Assembly: GCA_028287105.1 (NCBI GenBank)
Contig: JAQBQH010000075.1
Span: forward strand, 1 to 42,240
Direction: 5' to 3'
DNA: 42,240 bases
Source: Myxococcales bacterium
GTDB taxonomy: Bacteria > Myxococcota_A > Polyangia > Palsa-1104
In this document: piece by piece, positions 16,639-29,309 of the stretch
Position numbering within the stretch: position 1 is the first letter of the stretch
Layout: the number at the start of each line of letters is the position of its first letter
Notes under the pieces: model-generated
What the model saw: only the letters and a program-made list of their open reading frames with translations
Databases searched by the model: none
Told to the model about the DNA's origin: nothing
Translations under genes and position numbers: made by a program

Positions 16639-17799
16639 GTGACGCTCGCCGTACTGGTCGCCCTCGCGCTCGTCGCGCTGCCCACGCTGGTCGTGGTCGT
16701 CGAGGTGCTGGCCGCGTCGACGCGATCGGCGCGCGCGACGCCAGTCGTCGATCCCTCGCTGCGCGTGGCGGTGCTGGTACCGGCGCATGACGAGGCGGGC
16801 GGCATCGGCGCGACGCTGGCGACGATCACCCCGCAGCTGCGCGCCGGCGATCGCGTCGTCGTCGTCGCCGACAATTGCACCGACGACACCGCGGCCGTGG
16901 CGCGCGCGGCAGGCGCCGACGTCTTCGAGCGCGCCGATCTCGCGCGGGTCGGCAAGAGCTTCGCCATCGCCAGTGGGGTCACCTACCTGGCTGCCGACGA
17001 GCCGGACATCGTCATCATCGTCGACGCCGACTGTCGCGTCGAAGTCGGCGCCATCGACGCCCTGCGCGCCGCCGCGGTCGAGCGTCCGGCGCAGGCGGCG
17101 TACGTGATGCGCGCGCCCGAGGGAGCGCCGCCGGCGCGTCTCCTGTCGGAGCTCCTGTTTCTCGTACGCAACCTGGTGCGGCCGCTCGGGCTGTCGCGCC
17201 TCGGGCTGCCCTGTCTCCTGACCGGGGCGGGCATGGCCTTTCCGTGGCCACTCATCCGTGGCGCGCCGCTGTCGAGCGGCAGCGTCGTCGAAGATCTCCA
17301 GCTCGCCATCGATCTCGCCGCCGACGGCACGCCGCCGCGCTTCTGCTCCGGCGCGCGCGTGACCAGCGCCTTCCCGTCGGCCGATGCGGCGGCCGCGGCG
17401 CAGCAGACGCGCTGGCTGTGGGGCGTGCTGCGGACGATGGCACAGGCGCCGCGGCTAGTAGCGGCGGCGGTTCGCCATCGGCAGCCGGCGCTGATCGGCC
17501 TGGCGCTGGAGCTGTTGGTGCCGCCGTTCTCGCTGCTGTTTCCGTCGTGGGCGCTGGTGGTGATGGCGGCCGTGGTGGCCGGGTTCGTCGACGGCGCCTG
17601 GTGGCCGCTCGTCGCCGCGGCGGCAGGGGCGACGTCGTGCGCGCTCGCAATCGTCGTGGCGTGGGCGCGGTTCGCGCGCGATCGCGTCCCGCTCTCGGTG
17701 CTGTTGGGCGCGCCGATCTACGCGCTGCCGGCGCTGCGTGCGGCGCTGGTGGCGATGGTGCGCCGCCGGCAGAAGTGGAACCGCACCGCCCGCGATTAG
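16639..17799 (+). CDS. Family 2 glycosyltransferase, membrane-anchored
   Basis: A 386-residue GT2 enzyme that should transfer a sugar from a nucleotide-sugar donor. An N-terminal hydrophobic helix (about 3-25) is followed by VAVLVPAHDEAGGIGATL (start of the GT-A fold), VADNCTDDT, the metal-binding DAD (129-131), VED near 217 and QQTRW near 254, the usual GT2 order of DxD, ED and Q/RxxRW. Two or three C-terminal membrane helices (about 280-360) suggest a hopanoid/N-glycosyltransferase-like or exopolysaccharide-type enzyme. The GTG start has TAACAT 8 bases upstream and no Shine-Dalgarno. It ends 3 bp from the convergent lipase gene. Confidence 0.9.
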   Translation: MTLAVLVALALVALPTLVVVVEVLAASTRSARATPVVDPSLRVAVLVPAHDEAGGIGATLATITPQLRAGDRVVVVADNCTDDTAAVARAAGADVFERADLARVGKSFAIASGVTYLAADEPDIVIIVDADCRVEVGAIDALRAAAVERPAQAAYVMRAPEGAPPARLLSELLFLVRNLVRPLGLSRLGLPCLLTGAGMAFPWPLIRGAPLSSGSVVEDLQLAIDLAADGTPPRFCSGARVTSAFPSADAAAAAQQTRWLWGVLRTMAQAPRLVAAAVRHRQPALIGLALELLVPPFSLLFPSWALVVMAAVVAGFVDGAWWPLVAAAAGATSCALAIVVAWARFARDRVPLSVLLGAPIYALPALRAALVAMVRRRQKWNRTARD

Positions 17800-17802
17800 C
17801 GT

Positions 17803-18927
17803 TTAGCGAAAGAGGAAGTAGGCGACGTCGCGCCAGATGGCGTGGAAGTCGGTGACCGAGAAGCGCTGCCCGCTGTTGAGCCAGTCGAAGTGGGGCGGCA
17901 CGTGCGTGGGCAGGTAGAAGTGGCCGATGGCGTCGAGATGGTCGCCCCAGGCGGCGTGGATCACCTCGCCCCAGACTTGTGACAGCGTCGGGACCATGCC
18001 GTCGTTGTCGCGCGGCGTCGGCACGCGGTCGTAGGCGCGCTCGAGCGCATGGCGCTGCTGCGGCAAAAGCGCGATGGTCATGGGCGGCGTGCGCGACGTG
18101 ATGCGATGGAAGGCGGTGAACAGCATGTGCGTCGCCTGGCGGAACGGCGAGGCGCCCACGTTCAAGACGGTGCGCAGACCGGGCGGACGCGCGCAGGTGA
18201 TCACCGACCCGTAGCGCACGCCGGGACGATCGAAGGTGGTCGTGTTGAAGAGGTCCATCCCGATCGGGGTCACTTGCGCCAGGAGCTCCTGGTCGTGGCC
18301 GACGGTGACCATGAACTGCTCGAGCGCTTCGCGCCGATCGCCGGAGAAGTCCGAGAGTAGATCGCGATAGATGTTGTTGAGCAGGGTGCCCTGCGCGACG
18401 CCCGGAATGCGCGGCAGCGAGAGCAAGCGCACCAGATAGAACACCGCCGCGATGGGGACGCGGCCGGTGCGCAGCGTATAGATCGTGACGAGGGAGATGA
18501 GCCGCAGGATCTGCGCGCCGAGGACGCTCGACAGCAGCGTCGCCAGCGGCGAGCCGCGATGCGGCGACGACAGCGAGACCACCGTCTTGACCTTGGAGGC
18601 GTATTTCTCGACGTCGAGCGTCGTCGGCAGCTCCACCTCGGGCGCAGTCAGGAGGCGGATGTCGAGGCCGCCCGACGAGTGCCCGATGAGGTGCACCACG
18701 CCATCGTCGACGTCGGTCAGCTCCGCCAGCGTGTCGACGACACGGGTGGCGCGGCGGCGCAGCGACGCCGTGGGGAAGGTCTGCACGACGCGCACTTCCC
18801 CGTCGATGCCGTTGCGTCGCATGTAGCGCGTGAAGAAATCGCGCACGTGCGCGAAATAGGCGAAGTCGCCAAGGTTCGCGAACCCGAAGAAGCCGGGCAC
18901 GAGCAGGACGTGCTGTCGGGAGGCCAT
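17803..18927 (-). CDS. Lipase-like alpha/beta hydrolase
   Basis: A 374-residue hydrolase without a clear signal peptide. It begins with the alpha/beta-hydrolase strand and oxyanion region HVLLVPGFFGF, carries the nucleophile elbow GHSSG (Ser84) after VVHLIGH, and has SLSSPHRGSPLA, typical of triacylglycerol lipase and esterase families. A late His in GDHLDAIGHF and Asp in PRDNDGMVP complete a plausible triad. It should hydrolyse an ester or lipid, but the substrate is unknown. The start is ATG at 18927; TTG at 18960 would add 11 residues. It is divergent from the aminopeptidase gene at 18987. Confidence 0.85.
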   Translation of the reverse strand: MASRQHVLLVPGFFGFANLGDFAYFAHVRDFFTRYMRRNGIDGEVRVVQTFPTASLRRRATRVVDTLAELTDVDDGVVHLIGHSSGGLDIRLLTAPEVELPTTLDVEKYASKVKTVVSLSSPHRGSPLATLLSSVLGAQILRLISLVTIYTLRTGRVPIAAVFYLVRLLSLPRIPGVAQGTLLNNIYRDLLSDFSGDRREALEQFMVTVGHDQELLAQVTPIGMDLFNTTTFDRPGVRYGSVITCARPPGLRTVLNVGASPFRQATHMLFTAFHRITSRTPPMTIALLPQQRHALERAYDRVPTPRDNDGMVPTLSQVWGEVIHAAWGDHLDAIGHFYLPTHVPPHFDWLNSGQRFSVTDFHAIWRDVAYFLFR

Positions 18928-18986
18928 GCGGGCGCTCAAATTAACATAGGCCGCGAGCAACCTCGGGCGAGGGGTATGCTGCCGGA

Positions 18987-20558
18987 GTGGCGCGTCCCGA
19001 TCCGCACTCGGTATTCGATGATGCCCAGCCGCGATTGCGGCACCTCGACTGGCGGGCGCGCCTCGACTTCGCCGCGCGCGTCATCGAAGCCGAAGCGCGG
19101 CTGACGTTCGCCGGCGGCGACTCGGCAAGCAGTGACATCGATCTCGATGCGCGCGATCTCACCATCGAGCGCGTGACGGACGACGACGGCGCGGCGCTCG
19201 ACTTCGAGCTGGCGGCGCCGCGTCCGTTCCTCGGTCAGCGGCTGCGCGTTCGGGGAGCGCGCGGCGAGGTGCGCATCCGCTATCGCACGTCGCCTGCTGC
19301 CGTGGCGCTGAAATGGTTGAACCAATCCGTCTACACGCAGTGTCAGCCCATCTATGCGCGCACCATCGTGCCGCTTCCCGACTCACCAGCGTCGCGCATC
19401 TCCTTTCGCGCAGAGGTCACCGCACCGACGGGCGTAACGACCTTGATGGCCGCGCGCGAGATCGGTCGTACCGCGGCCGGCGGGGACACGACCGCGGTTT
19501 TCGAATTGGTTAAACCAATTCCGCCGTATCTCCTGGCGCTGGCTGCCGGCGACTATTCCGCGCGCGAGCTGTCGCCGCGATCCCGGGTGTGGGCGACGCC
19601 CGAGTACGCCGATGCGGCGGCCCGCCGGCTGCGCGGGGTCTCGCGGCTCCTCGTCGAGGCAGAGCGGATCTTCGGGGCCTATCCGTGGGAGCGCTTCGAT
19701 CTGCTGGTAGCGCCGGTGTCGTTTCCCTATGGTGGGATGGAGAATCCGAGCCTGGCCTTCTTGTCGCCGACGCTGCTCGACGACGAGGAGGGGCTGACCA
19801 GCGTCGTCGCGCACGAGCTGGCGCACGCCTGGAGCGGCAACCTGGTGAGCGCCGCGTCGGCGGAGCACTTCTGGCTCAACGAGGCGTTCACCGTCTGGGC
19901 GGAGCGCAAGATCCTCGCCGCCGTCGCCGGTGAGGCCGTCGCGCGGGCGCATGCCGAGCGCGGCCGCCGCGATCTGGAGCGCGCGCTGCCGGCCTTCGCG
20001 CAGCTGCCCGAGCGAACGCGGCTGCAGCTCTCGCTCGACGGCGTCGATCCCGACGAAGCGCTGTCGATCGTGCCCTACGAGAAGGGGTACCTGATGCTGC
20101 AGGCGCTGGAGCAGTCGCTCGGCCGCGACCCCTTCGCTGCCTTCGTCCGTGCCTACGTGGAGCGCTTCGCCGATCGCTCGATCACGACGGCGGACTTCGC
20201 CGCCTTCGCCGGCGAGCGCGCGCCCGAATTCGCGTTCGATAATTGGTTGAACCAATCGGGCCTGCCCGCGGAGGTGCCTCCGGCGCCGGCGGCGGTCTAC
20301 TCGCCCGAGGAGCCGACCGTGCCGCTGGAGAGGGCCGCGCTCGAGCCGCTGGTGGCGGTCGGGCGCATCAAGCTGTTGCGCCCCATCTATGCGGCGCTGG
20401 CGGCGCGCAGCGACGGGCGCGAGCTGGCGGCGCAGCTCTACCGCCGCTACCGCGACGGGTACCATCCGATCGCCCGCCAGCAGCTCGAGCGCCTCCTCCG
20501 CGACCACGGAGTGGCCACCCAGGAGGTCAATCCATTGGGGCTCGGCCGCCGCACTTGA
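18987..20558 (+). CDS. M1 family aminopeptidase, leukotriene-A4-hydrolase type
   Basis: A 523-residue cytoplasmic zinc aminopeptidase that removes N-terminal residues from peptides. It has the M1 substrate motif GGMEN (249-253), zinc ligands H276, H280 (HELAH) and E299 (NEAFTVWAE). TQCQPIYARTIVPLPDSPASRISFRAEVTAP matches the N-terminal domain of leukotriene A4 hydrolase, and KLLRPIYAALAA near the end matches its C-terminal helical domain, although that domain is shortened. The start is GTG with TATGCT 6 bases upstream. Three copies of the TGGT-N3-ACCA palindrome lie inside this gene. Its stop codon overlaps the -35 of the next operon. Confidence 0.92.
   Translation: MARPDPHSVFDDAQPRLRHLDWRARLDFAARVIEAEARLTFAGGDSASSDIDLDARDLTIERVTDDDGAALDFELAAPRPFLGQRLRVRGARGEVRIRYRTSPAAVALKWLNQSVYTQCQPIYARTIVPLPDSPASRISFRAEVTAPTGVTTLMAAREIGRTAAGGDTTAVFELVKPIPPYLLALAAGDYSARELSPRSRVWATPEYADAAARRLRGVSRLLVEAERIFGAYPWERFDLLVAPVSFPYGGMENPSLAFLSPTLLDDEEGLTSVVAHELAHAWSGNLVSAASAEHFWLNEAFTVWAERKILAAVAGEAVARAHAERGRRDLERALPAFAQLPERTRLQLSLDGVDPDEALSIVPYEKGYLMLQALEQSLGRDPFAAFVRAYVERFADRSITTADFAAFAGERAPEFAFDNWLNQSGLPAEVPPAPAAVYSPEEPTVPLERAALEPLVAVGRIKLLRPIYAALAARSDGRELAAQLYRRYRDGYHPIARQQLERLLRDHGVATQEVNPLGLGRRT
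19314..19324. repeat. Coding-embedded palindrome TGGT-N3-ACCA, copy 1
   Basis: TGGTTGAACCA, followed by AT. It encodes W-L-N-Q in the aminopeptidase, using the otherwise avoided CAA codon. Confidence 0.6.
19503..19521. repeat. Coding-embedded palindrome, copy 2 (best match)
   Basis: Perfect 8-bp arms GAATTGGT and ACCAATTC around TAA. It lies in the aminopeptidase gene in a reading frame different from copies 1 and 3 (L-V-K-P-I). It matches the published PdhR/LldR-type GntR operator form ATTGGT-N3-ACCAAT. Confidence 0.65.
20242..20256. repeat. Coding-embedded palindrome, copy 3
   Basis: Perfect 6-bp arms ATTGGT and ACCAAT around TGA, encoding W-L-N-Q near the C-terminus of the aminopeptidase. 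Confidence 0.65.
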
Positions 20559-20584
20559 CGACCTGCGTCAGGTGACGCTATATC
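20555..20584 (+). promoter_or_regulatory. Sigma-70-type promoter for the ArsR-methyltransferase/metH operon
   Basis: TTGACG (20555-20560) and TATATC (20579-20584) are 18 bp apart. The -35 overlaps the stop codon of the aminopeptidase gene. The -10 overlaps the left end of the palindrome at 20581-20606, a layout suited to repression. Confidence 0.65.
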
Positions 20585-20606
20585 TTCGTATACGGATACG
20601 GAGATA
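20581..20606. promoter_or_regulatory. 26-bp near-palindromic operator, probably for the ArsR-type regulator
   Basis: Arms TATCTTCGTAT (20581-20591) and ATACGGAGATA (20596-20606) match at 10 of 11 positions with a 4-base spacer. The site overlaps the -10 and the ribosome-binding site GGAG (20600-20603) of the next gene, so a bound regulator would block its own operon. ArsR-family repressors commonly bind such AT-rich inverted repeats at their own promoters. Confidence 0.7.
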
Positions 20607-20609
20607 ACC

Positions 20610-21538
20610 TTGCTCGCCCTCGACTCCACCATCGGTTGGCTGCAGCTCTTCGGCGAGCCGACCCGCGTGCGCCTGCTCAACCTGGTCGCCCAGGAGGAGC
20701 TGACGGTGGCCGAGCTGACTGCCATCACCGAGCTGGCGCAGCCGCGCGTCTCGACCCACCTCGGTAAGCTGCGCGAAGCGGGCCTGTTGCGCGATCGCAA
20801 GGTCGGCGCCTCCACCTACTACGCCGCTTCCGAAGAGACCATGCCGCCGGCGGCGCGCGCGCTGTGGAAGCTCTTGCGCAGCCAGATCCAGGACGACGTC
20901 ATCGACAGCGACAAGAAGCGCATGCAGCAGCTGGTGCGCGCGCGCGAGAAGGCGGCCTCCTGGCCCGACGCCGTCGCCGGGCAGATGGAGCGCTACTACT
21001 CGCCGGGGCGCACGTGGGAGGCGACCGCGCGCGGGCTCATCGGGCTCTTGCGCCTGGGCGATGTGCTCGACGCCGGCAGCGGTGACGGCGCCATCGCGCA
21101 GCTGCTCGCGCCGCGCGCCAAATCGGTCACCTGTCTCGATCGCTCCGAGCGCGTCATGGCGGCGGCGCGCCAGCGCCTCGGCCGCGAGCGCAACGTCCGC
21201 TTCACCGTCGGCGATCTGCACGACCTGGCCTTCCGCGACGGGCAGTTCGACCAGGTCCTGCTGTTCAACGTGCTCACCTACGCCGTGACGCCCCCGCGCG
21301 CCCTCGCCGAGGCGACCCGCGTCCTGCGCGCCGGCGGCGACCTCCTGGTCGTGACGCTGGAGCAGCACCAGCACGAGGATCTGACCGCCGCGTACCAGCA
21401 CGTGAACAACGGCTTCTCGGTACCGGCGCTCAAGAAGATGCTGCAAAAGGCGGGTCTGGCGGTGGAGAGCTGTGTCGTCTCCAGTCGCGAGAAGCGCGAA
21501 CCCCATTTTCAGGTCATTACGGCCGTGGCGCACAAGTC

Positions 21539-21542
<4 letters not shown>
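20610..21542 (+). CDS. ArsR-family HTH / SAM-methyltransferase fusion regulator (SahR-like)
   Basis: A 310-residue transcription regulator. The N-terminal winged helix (about 8-75) has [13 protein letters not shown] and the recognition helix [17 protein letters not shown]. The second half is a class I methyltransferase fold with [15 protein letters not shown] (about 152-166) and [15 protein letters not shown]. No metal-binding Cys cluster of arsenic sensors is seen. ArsR regulators fused to a methyltransferase-like domain and lying next to methionine-cycle genes match the SahR type, which senses S-adenosylhomocysteine; that role is inferred from context. The start is TTG with GGAG 6 bases upstream. 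Its stop overlaps the metH start (ATGA), and a near-palindromic operator lies just upstream. Confidence 0.88.
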
Positions 21543-25267
<3,725 letters not shown>

Positions 25268-25288
25268 GAACGCGGGCCGACCGAACCT

Positions 25289-27964
25289 CTAGGTCTGACC
25301 GCCGACGAGCTGCGAGAGCGCCTTCAGGTGCGCGCGCGCATTTTCGAGCTGCTCGGTCGCCTGACTGAGGGCGTCGGACACCACCTGCACCGACTCCCGC
25401 GGCTCGGACATCGCGGCGGTCTCGTCGCTGGCGGCGCGCAGGCTGGCGCGTAGCTCCGCCAGCGAATCGTTGAGCGCGCCGACGGTGTCGTCGGCGCCGG
25501 CGAGCGCGGCGGCCGAGGTCGCGGCGGCGTGCGGCGTCGTGGCCGCGTGGGAGGCGTCGGTGTGCGAGCCACCAGAGCCAGCAGCAGCAGCGGCAGCGGC
25601 GGCGGCGGCGGCGGCACGGACGGCGGTGAGCTCGGCCTCGAGCGCCGCGCTCCTGTCGTGCAGCTGCTCGCGCTCCTCCTCGGCCGCGCGACGCGAGGCG
25701 CGCTCGTCGTCGGCGCGCTTGGCCTCGGTGACGGCGCGCTCGTTTGCCGCGTGCAGCTCGCCCTCGGCCGCCGCGGCGCGCTTGGCCTCGATGGCCGTCC
25801 GCTCGTTGGCCGCGTGCAGCTCCGCGGTCGCATCCGCGACGCGCTCCTCGGCGGCGTGCAGCTTCTCCGCCGCGGCCACGACCTGTCCCTCGGCGGCGCG
25901 GACGCGCTCGTCGACGCCGCCCGCCTGGTCGCGCGCCGACTTCAGCTCCTCTTCGGCCGCGCGCAGCTTCTCCTCGGCCGCCGCCAGGCGCTCGGCGACC
26001 GCCCGCGCCTGCTCTTGCGCTCCCGCCGTCAGCGTCTCGGCCTCGGCGGCGCGGGCGTCGGCGGCGGCGATCCGCTCGCCCATCGCCGCGGCGTCGGCCG
26101 TCCCCGTCGACAACAGCTCCGTCGCCTGCTTCTGCGCCGCCGCGAGCTCCGCGCCCAGCTCGACGAGACGCGCCTCGGCCGCGTGCAGCTTCTCTGCCGT
26201 CTCGGTCGCGCGCGCTTCTGCCGCCTGAACCTTCTGCGTCTGCTCCGCGCCGCCCGTCTCGGCCACCTGCAGCTTTTGCTCGGCGTCGGTCGCGCGCGTC
26301 TCCGCGGCCTGCAGCCTCTGCGCGAGCTCCGCCGCGTGCGCCTCGGCTGCCGCGAGCTTCTTCTCGGCCTCGCCCGTGCGCGCGTCGGCGGCCGTCAGCC
26401 GCTCGGTGATCGCCGCCGCGTCCGCGTTCTGCGACGACGCCACATCGAGCGCGTGCTTCTCCGCCTCGGTCGCGCGCGTCTCCGAGCTGGCGAGACGCTT
26501 CTCGAAGTCGGCCGCACGCTGCTCCGCACCCGCGGCGCGCTTCTCGGCTGCTTCGAGCCTGGCTTCGATCTCGGCGACGTGCTGCTCGGCGGCCTCGGCG
26601 CGCTTCCTGGTCTCGGCGGCGCTCGTCTCGACCGCCGCGAGCTGGACCGCGATGGCGGCGGCGTCGGTGCTGTGCGCAGCCGCGTGCTGCAGCTCCGCCT
26701 GCAGCCGGGTGCGCGCCGAGTCGGCCTCGGAGTGCGCCGCGCGCGCCGCGGCCAGCTCCGCGTCACTCTGCGCGTGCGCCTCCACGGCGCTCTTCAGATC
26801 GGCTTCGAGCTTGGCGCGCGCCTCGACGGCGCTCTTCAGCTCGGCCTCGAGCCGGGCGCGCCCGCCGTCGGCGTTGGTCAGCTCCGCTTCGAGCTTGGCG
26901 CGCACATCGGCCGCGCTCTTCCAGTCGGCTTCGAGCTTGGCGTGCGCATCGGCGACGGTCTTCCGCTCGGCCTCGGCCGTCGCACGTCCGTCGACCGCGC
27001 TCTTCAGCTCGGCCTCGAGGCCGGCGCGCGCCTCGAGGGCGCTCTTCAGCTCCGCTTCGACTCGGGCGCGTCCGTCGGCGGCGCTCTTCAGCTCCGCTTC
27101 CAGCTTGGCGCGCGCGTCGGCGGCGCTCTTCAAATCGGCTTCGAGCTTGGCCCGCGCCTCGACCGCGCTCTGCGCCTCCGCCTCCAGCTTCGTGCGCCGC
27201 TCGGCCGCCGCCTTCAGCTCCTCCTCGAGCCCCGCCCGCGCGTCGGTCGCATCCTTGGCCGTCGCCTTCGCGATCCTCAGCTCTTCGGTGCGCTCCTGGT
27301 CGCGCTCGCTCTCCCCGCCGCGCGCCGTCTCCAGCTCCCGCTGCAGCGTCGCCAGCCGCTCCTTGACCTGCGCCAGCTCCGCCGCCGTCTTCTTCGCCTC
27401 CACCGTCGCTGGCCTGGTCTTCTCCAGATCCGTCTGCGCCGTGTTGAGCCGCTGCTGCGCGTCCTTCTCCGCCTCGACCGCCGACTGGCGCAGCTTGCGC
27501 TCGCGCGTCGCGTCATCCTTGGCGCGCTGCAGCTCCTCCACCGTGCGGGCCAGCTCGAGCTGCAGCGCCGCCAACGCGCCATCATCGATGGTGCCGGCCG
27601 TCGCAACCGGCGCGCCGCCCGTCGCCGCGGCACCGTCGACGCGCCCCGGCTCCTCGGCCACCGCGCCCACCTCCGCCGCCTCCGCGACGACGTACACGAC
27701 CAGGCTCCCCATCACCGCCGGCTCGCCGGGCACCATCTTGGCGCGCGTGATCTTCTCGGCGCCCATGTACACGCCGCTCAAGCTGCCCAGGTCCTCGATG
27801 AAATAGTCGGCGCCGTCGAGGATGATGCGCGCGTGCCGCCGCGAGACGACCGCGTCCTCGGTGCGGATCTGGCACTCCGTCGACCGCCCGATCAAGATCG
27901 GCTCGGCGCCCAGCTCCAGCGTCTTCTCCACCTTGTCGAAGTCGTAGTAGGTGAGGCGCGTCAT
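25289..27964 (-). CDS. FHA-domain protein with very long Ala-rich coiled coil
   Basis: An 891-residue cytoplasmic protein. The N-terminal FHA domain (about 20-95) should bind phosphothreonine: it has [16 protein letters not shown] (S41, H44) and [11 protein letters not shown], where the usual NG turn is replaced by SG. After an acidic/Ala linker comes a coiled coil from about 125 to 880, with 14-residue repeats in the first half and a poly-Ala/Gly break near 765-785. It is probably a scaffold that reads kinase output; myxobacteria use FHA coiled-coil proteins in polarity and signalling. The kinase at 31242 is a possible partner only by proximity. It is convergent with metH and divergent from thyA. 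Confidence 0.88.
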   Translation of the reverse strand: MTRLTYYDFDKVEKTLELGAEPILIGRSTECQIRTEDAVVSRRHARIILDGADYFIEDLGSLSGVYMGAEKITRAKMVPGEPAVMGSLVVYVVAEAAEVGAVAEEPGRVDGAAATGGAPVATAGTIDDGALAALQLELARTVEELQRAKDDATRERKLRQSAVEAEKDAQQRLNTAQTDLEKTRPATVEAKKTAAELAQVKERLATLQRELETARGGESERDQERTEELRIAKATAKDATDARAGLEEELKAAAERRTKLEAEAQSAVEARAKLEADLKSAADARAKLEAELKSAADGRARVEAELKSALEARAGLEAELKSAVDGRATAEAERKTVADAHAKLEADWKSAADVRAKLEAELTNADGGRARLEAELKSAVEARAKLEADLKSAVEAHAQSDAELAAARAAHSEADSARTRLQAELQHAAAHSTDAAAIAVQLAAVETSAAETRKRAEAAEQHVAEIEARLEAAEKRAAGAEQRAADFEKRLASSETRATEAEKHALDVASSQNADAAAITERLTAADARTGEAEKKLAAAEAHAAELAQRLQAAETRATDAEQKLQVAETGGAEQTQKVQAAEARATETAEKLHAAEARLVELGAELAAAQKQATELLSTGTADAAAMGERIAAADARAAEAETLTAGAQEQARAVAERLAAAEEKLRAAEEELKSARDQAGGVDERVRAAEGQVVAAAEKLHAAEERVADATAELHAANERTAIEAKRAAAAEGELHAANERAVTEAKRADDERASRRAAEEEREQLHDRSAALEAELTAVRAAAAAAAAAAAAGSGGSHTDASHAATTPHAAATSAAALAGADDTVGALNDSLAELRASLRAASDETAAMSEPRESVQVVSDALSQATEQLENARAHLKALSQLVGGQT
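26765..27245 (-). repeat. Tandem 42-bp (14-residue) repeats in the coiled coil
   Basis: About eleven degenerate 42-bp units encode variants of [12 protein letters not shown]-x-D. Fourteen residues equal two heptads, so the repeat keeps the coiled-coil phase. The nucleotide similarity between units suggests recent internal duplication. Confidence 0.75.
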
Positions 27965-28029
27965 CGCGCTGCCGACGCTATCACAATTATTGCACCGCCC
28001 GATCGGGGCGCCCTGCTACGATGACCGCC

Positions 28030-28824
28030 ATGAAGCAGTACCTCGACCTCGTGCGCCACGTCCTCGATCACGGCGTTCAGAAGGGCGATCGCACCGGCAC
28101 CGGCACCCTCAGCGTCTTCGGCTACCAGACCCGCTTCGATCTCGCAGCCGGCTTCCCCGCCGTGACCACCAAGAAGCTGCACATGAAGTCGATCATCTAC
28201 GAGCTGCTCTGGTTCCTGCAAGGCTCGACCAACGTCAAGTGGCTGCAGGAGCGCGGCGTCACCATCTGGGACGAATGGGCGGACGAACGCGGCGAGCTCG
28301 GCCCCGTCTACGGCCACCAGTGGCGCTCCTGGCCCGCGGCCAACGGCGGCAGTATCGATCAGATCACCAACGTCATCGAGATGATCAAGAAGTCGCCCGA
28401 CTCGCGCCGCCTCGTCGTCAGCGCCTGGAACGTGGCCGAAGTCGACCAGATGAAGCTGCCGCCCTGCCACGCGCTGTTCCAGTTCTACGTGGCCAACGGC
28501 CGCCTCTCGTGCCAGCTCTATCAGCGCTCGGCCGACATCTTCCTCGGCGTGCCGTTCAACATCGCCTCCTACGCGCTCCTCACGCTCATGGTCGCGCAGG
28601 TCTGTAGCCTCGCACCCGGCGAGTTCATCCACACCTTCGGCGACGCCCACCTCTACATGAACCACCTCGAGCAGGCGCGGCTGCAGCTCACGCGCGAGCC
28701 GCGCCCCCTGCCGGTCATGCGCATCAACCCGTCGGTGAAGTCGATCTACGAGCTCACCTACGAAGACTTCACGCTCGAGGGCTACGATCCGCATCCGGCG
28801 ATCAAGGCGCCGATCGCGGTATGA
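28030..28824 (+). CDS. thyA: Thymidylate synthase
   Basis: A 264-residue ThyA that makes dTMP from dUMP with methylenetetrahydrofolate. It is co-linear with the E. coli enzyme over its whole length: RTGTGT near the start, catalytic C146 in [23 protein letters not shown], and the C-terminal [12 protein letters not shown]. The start is ATG at 28030, giving the E. coli length; an upstream in-frame ATG at 28021 would add three residues. A -10-like TACGAT (28017-28022) is 7 bases before the chosen ATG, so the mRNA may be leaderless. Its stop overlaps folA (ATGA). Confidence 0.98.
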   Translation: MKQYLDLVRHVLDHGVQKGDRTGTGTLSVFGYQTRFDLAAGFPAVTTKKLHMKSIIYELLWFLQGSTNVKWLQERGVTIWDEWADERGELGPVYGHQWRSWPAANGGSIDQITNVIEMIKKSPDSRRLVVSAWNVAEVDQMKLPPCHALFQFYVANGRLSCQLYQRSADIFLGVPFNIASYALLTLMVAQVCSLAPGEFIHTFGDAHLYMNHLEQARLQLTREPRPLPVMRINPSVKSIYELTYEDFTLEGYDPHPAIKAPIAV

Positions 28825-29309
28825 TTCGCTCGCTCATCGTCGCCGCCGCCGAGAACGGCGTCATCGGCTTCGAGAATCGCCTGCCCTGGCGCCTGCCCGG
28901 CGATCTGGCGCGCTTCAAGCGCCTCACCATGGGCCACCACCTCATCATGGGCCGCAAGACCTACGAGTCGATCGGCCGGCCGCTCCCCGGCCGCATCACC
29001 GTCGTCCTCACCCGCACCGCCGGCTTCGACGTGCCCGGCGTCGTCGTGGCCCGCTCCATCGACGAAGCGTTCGCGCAGGCGGCCGCGCGCGGCGACGACG
29101 AGCCCTTCATCTGCGGCGGCGCCGAGGTCTACACCCAGGCGCTCGCCACCTGCGACCGCGCCTACCTCACCGTCGTCGAGCGCGACTACACCGGCGACGC
29201 CATCTTTGCCGGCCTCGATGCCGCGCAGTGGGAGCGCGTCGAGTCGGAGCAGCATCCCGACGAGAATCCTCCCCATCGTTTCGAGACCTGGAACCGGAGG
29301 CGGCCATGA
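28821..29309 (+). CDS. folA: Dihydrofolate reductase
   Basis: A 162-residue FolA that reduces dihydrofolate to tetrahydrofolate with NADPH, recycling the dihydrofolate made by ThyA. Typical features are [25 protein letters not shown] (substrate loop), [14 protein letters not shown] (NADPH site), and [12 protein letters not shown]. It overlaps thyA by 4 bp and the next gene by 4 bp. The thyA-folA pairing is common in bacteria. Confidence 0.97.
   Translation: MIRSLIVAAAENGVIGFENRLPWRLPGDLARFKRLTMGHHLIMGRKTYESIGRPLPGRITVVLTRTAGFDVPGVVVARSIDEAFAQAAARGDDEPFICGGAEVYTQALATCDRAYLTVVERDYTGDAIFAGLDAAQWERVESEQHPDENPPHRFETWNRRRP

Noticed and set aside
20520-20610. Cobalamin riboswitch before the regulator/metH operon
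   Set aside because: The gap is only about 50 bp, too short for the element, and no B12-box-like sequence is present.
25529-28024. Open frame of 831 codons antisense to the FHA/coiled-coil gene
   Set aside because: Its repetitive Arg/Leu/Gly composition mirrors the 42-bp repeat on the other strand; no domain is seen.
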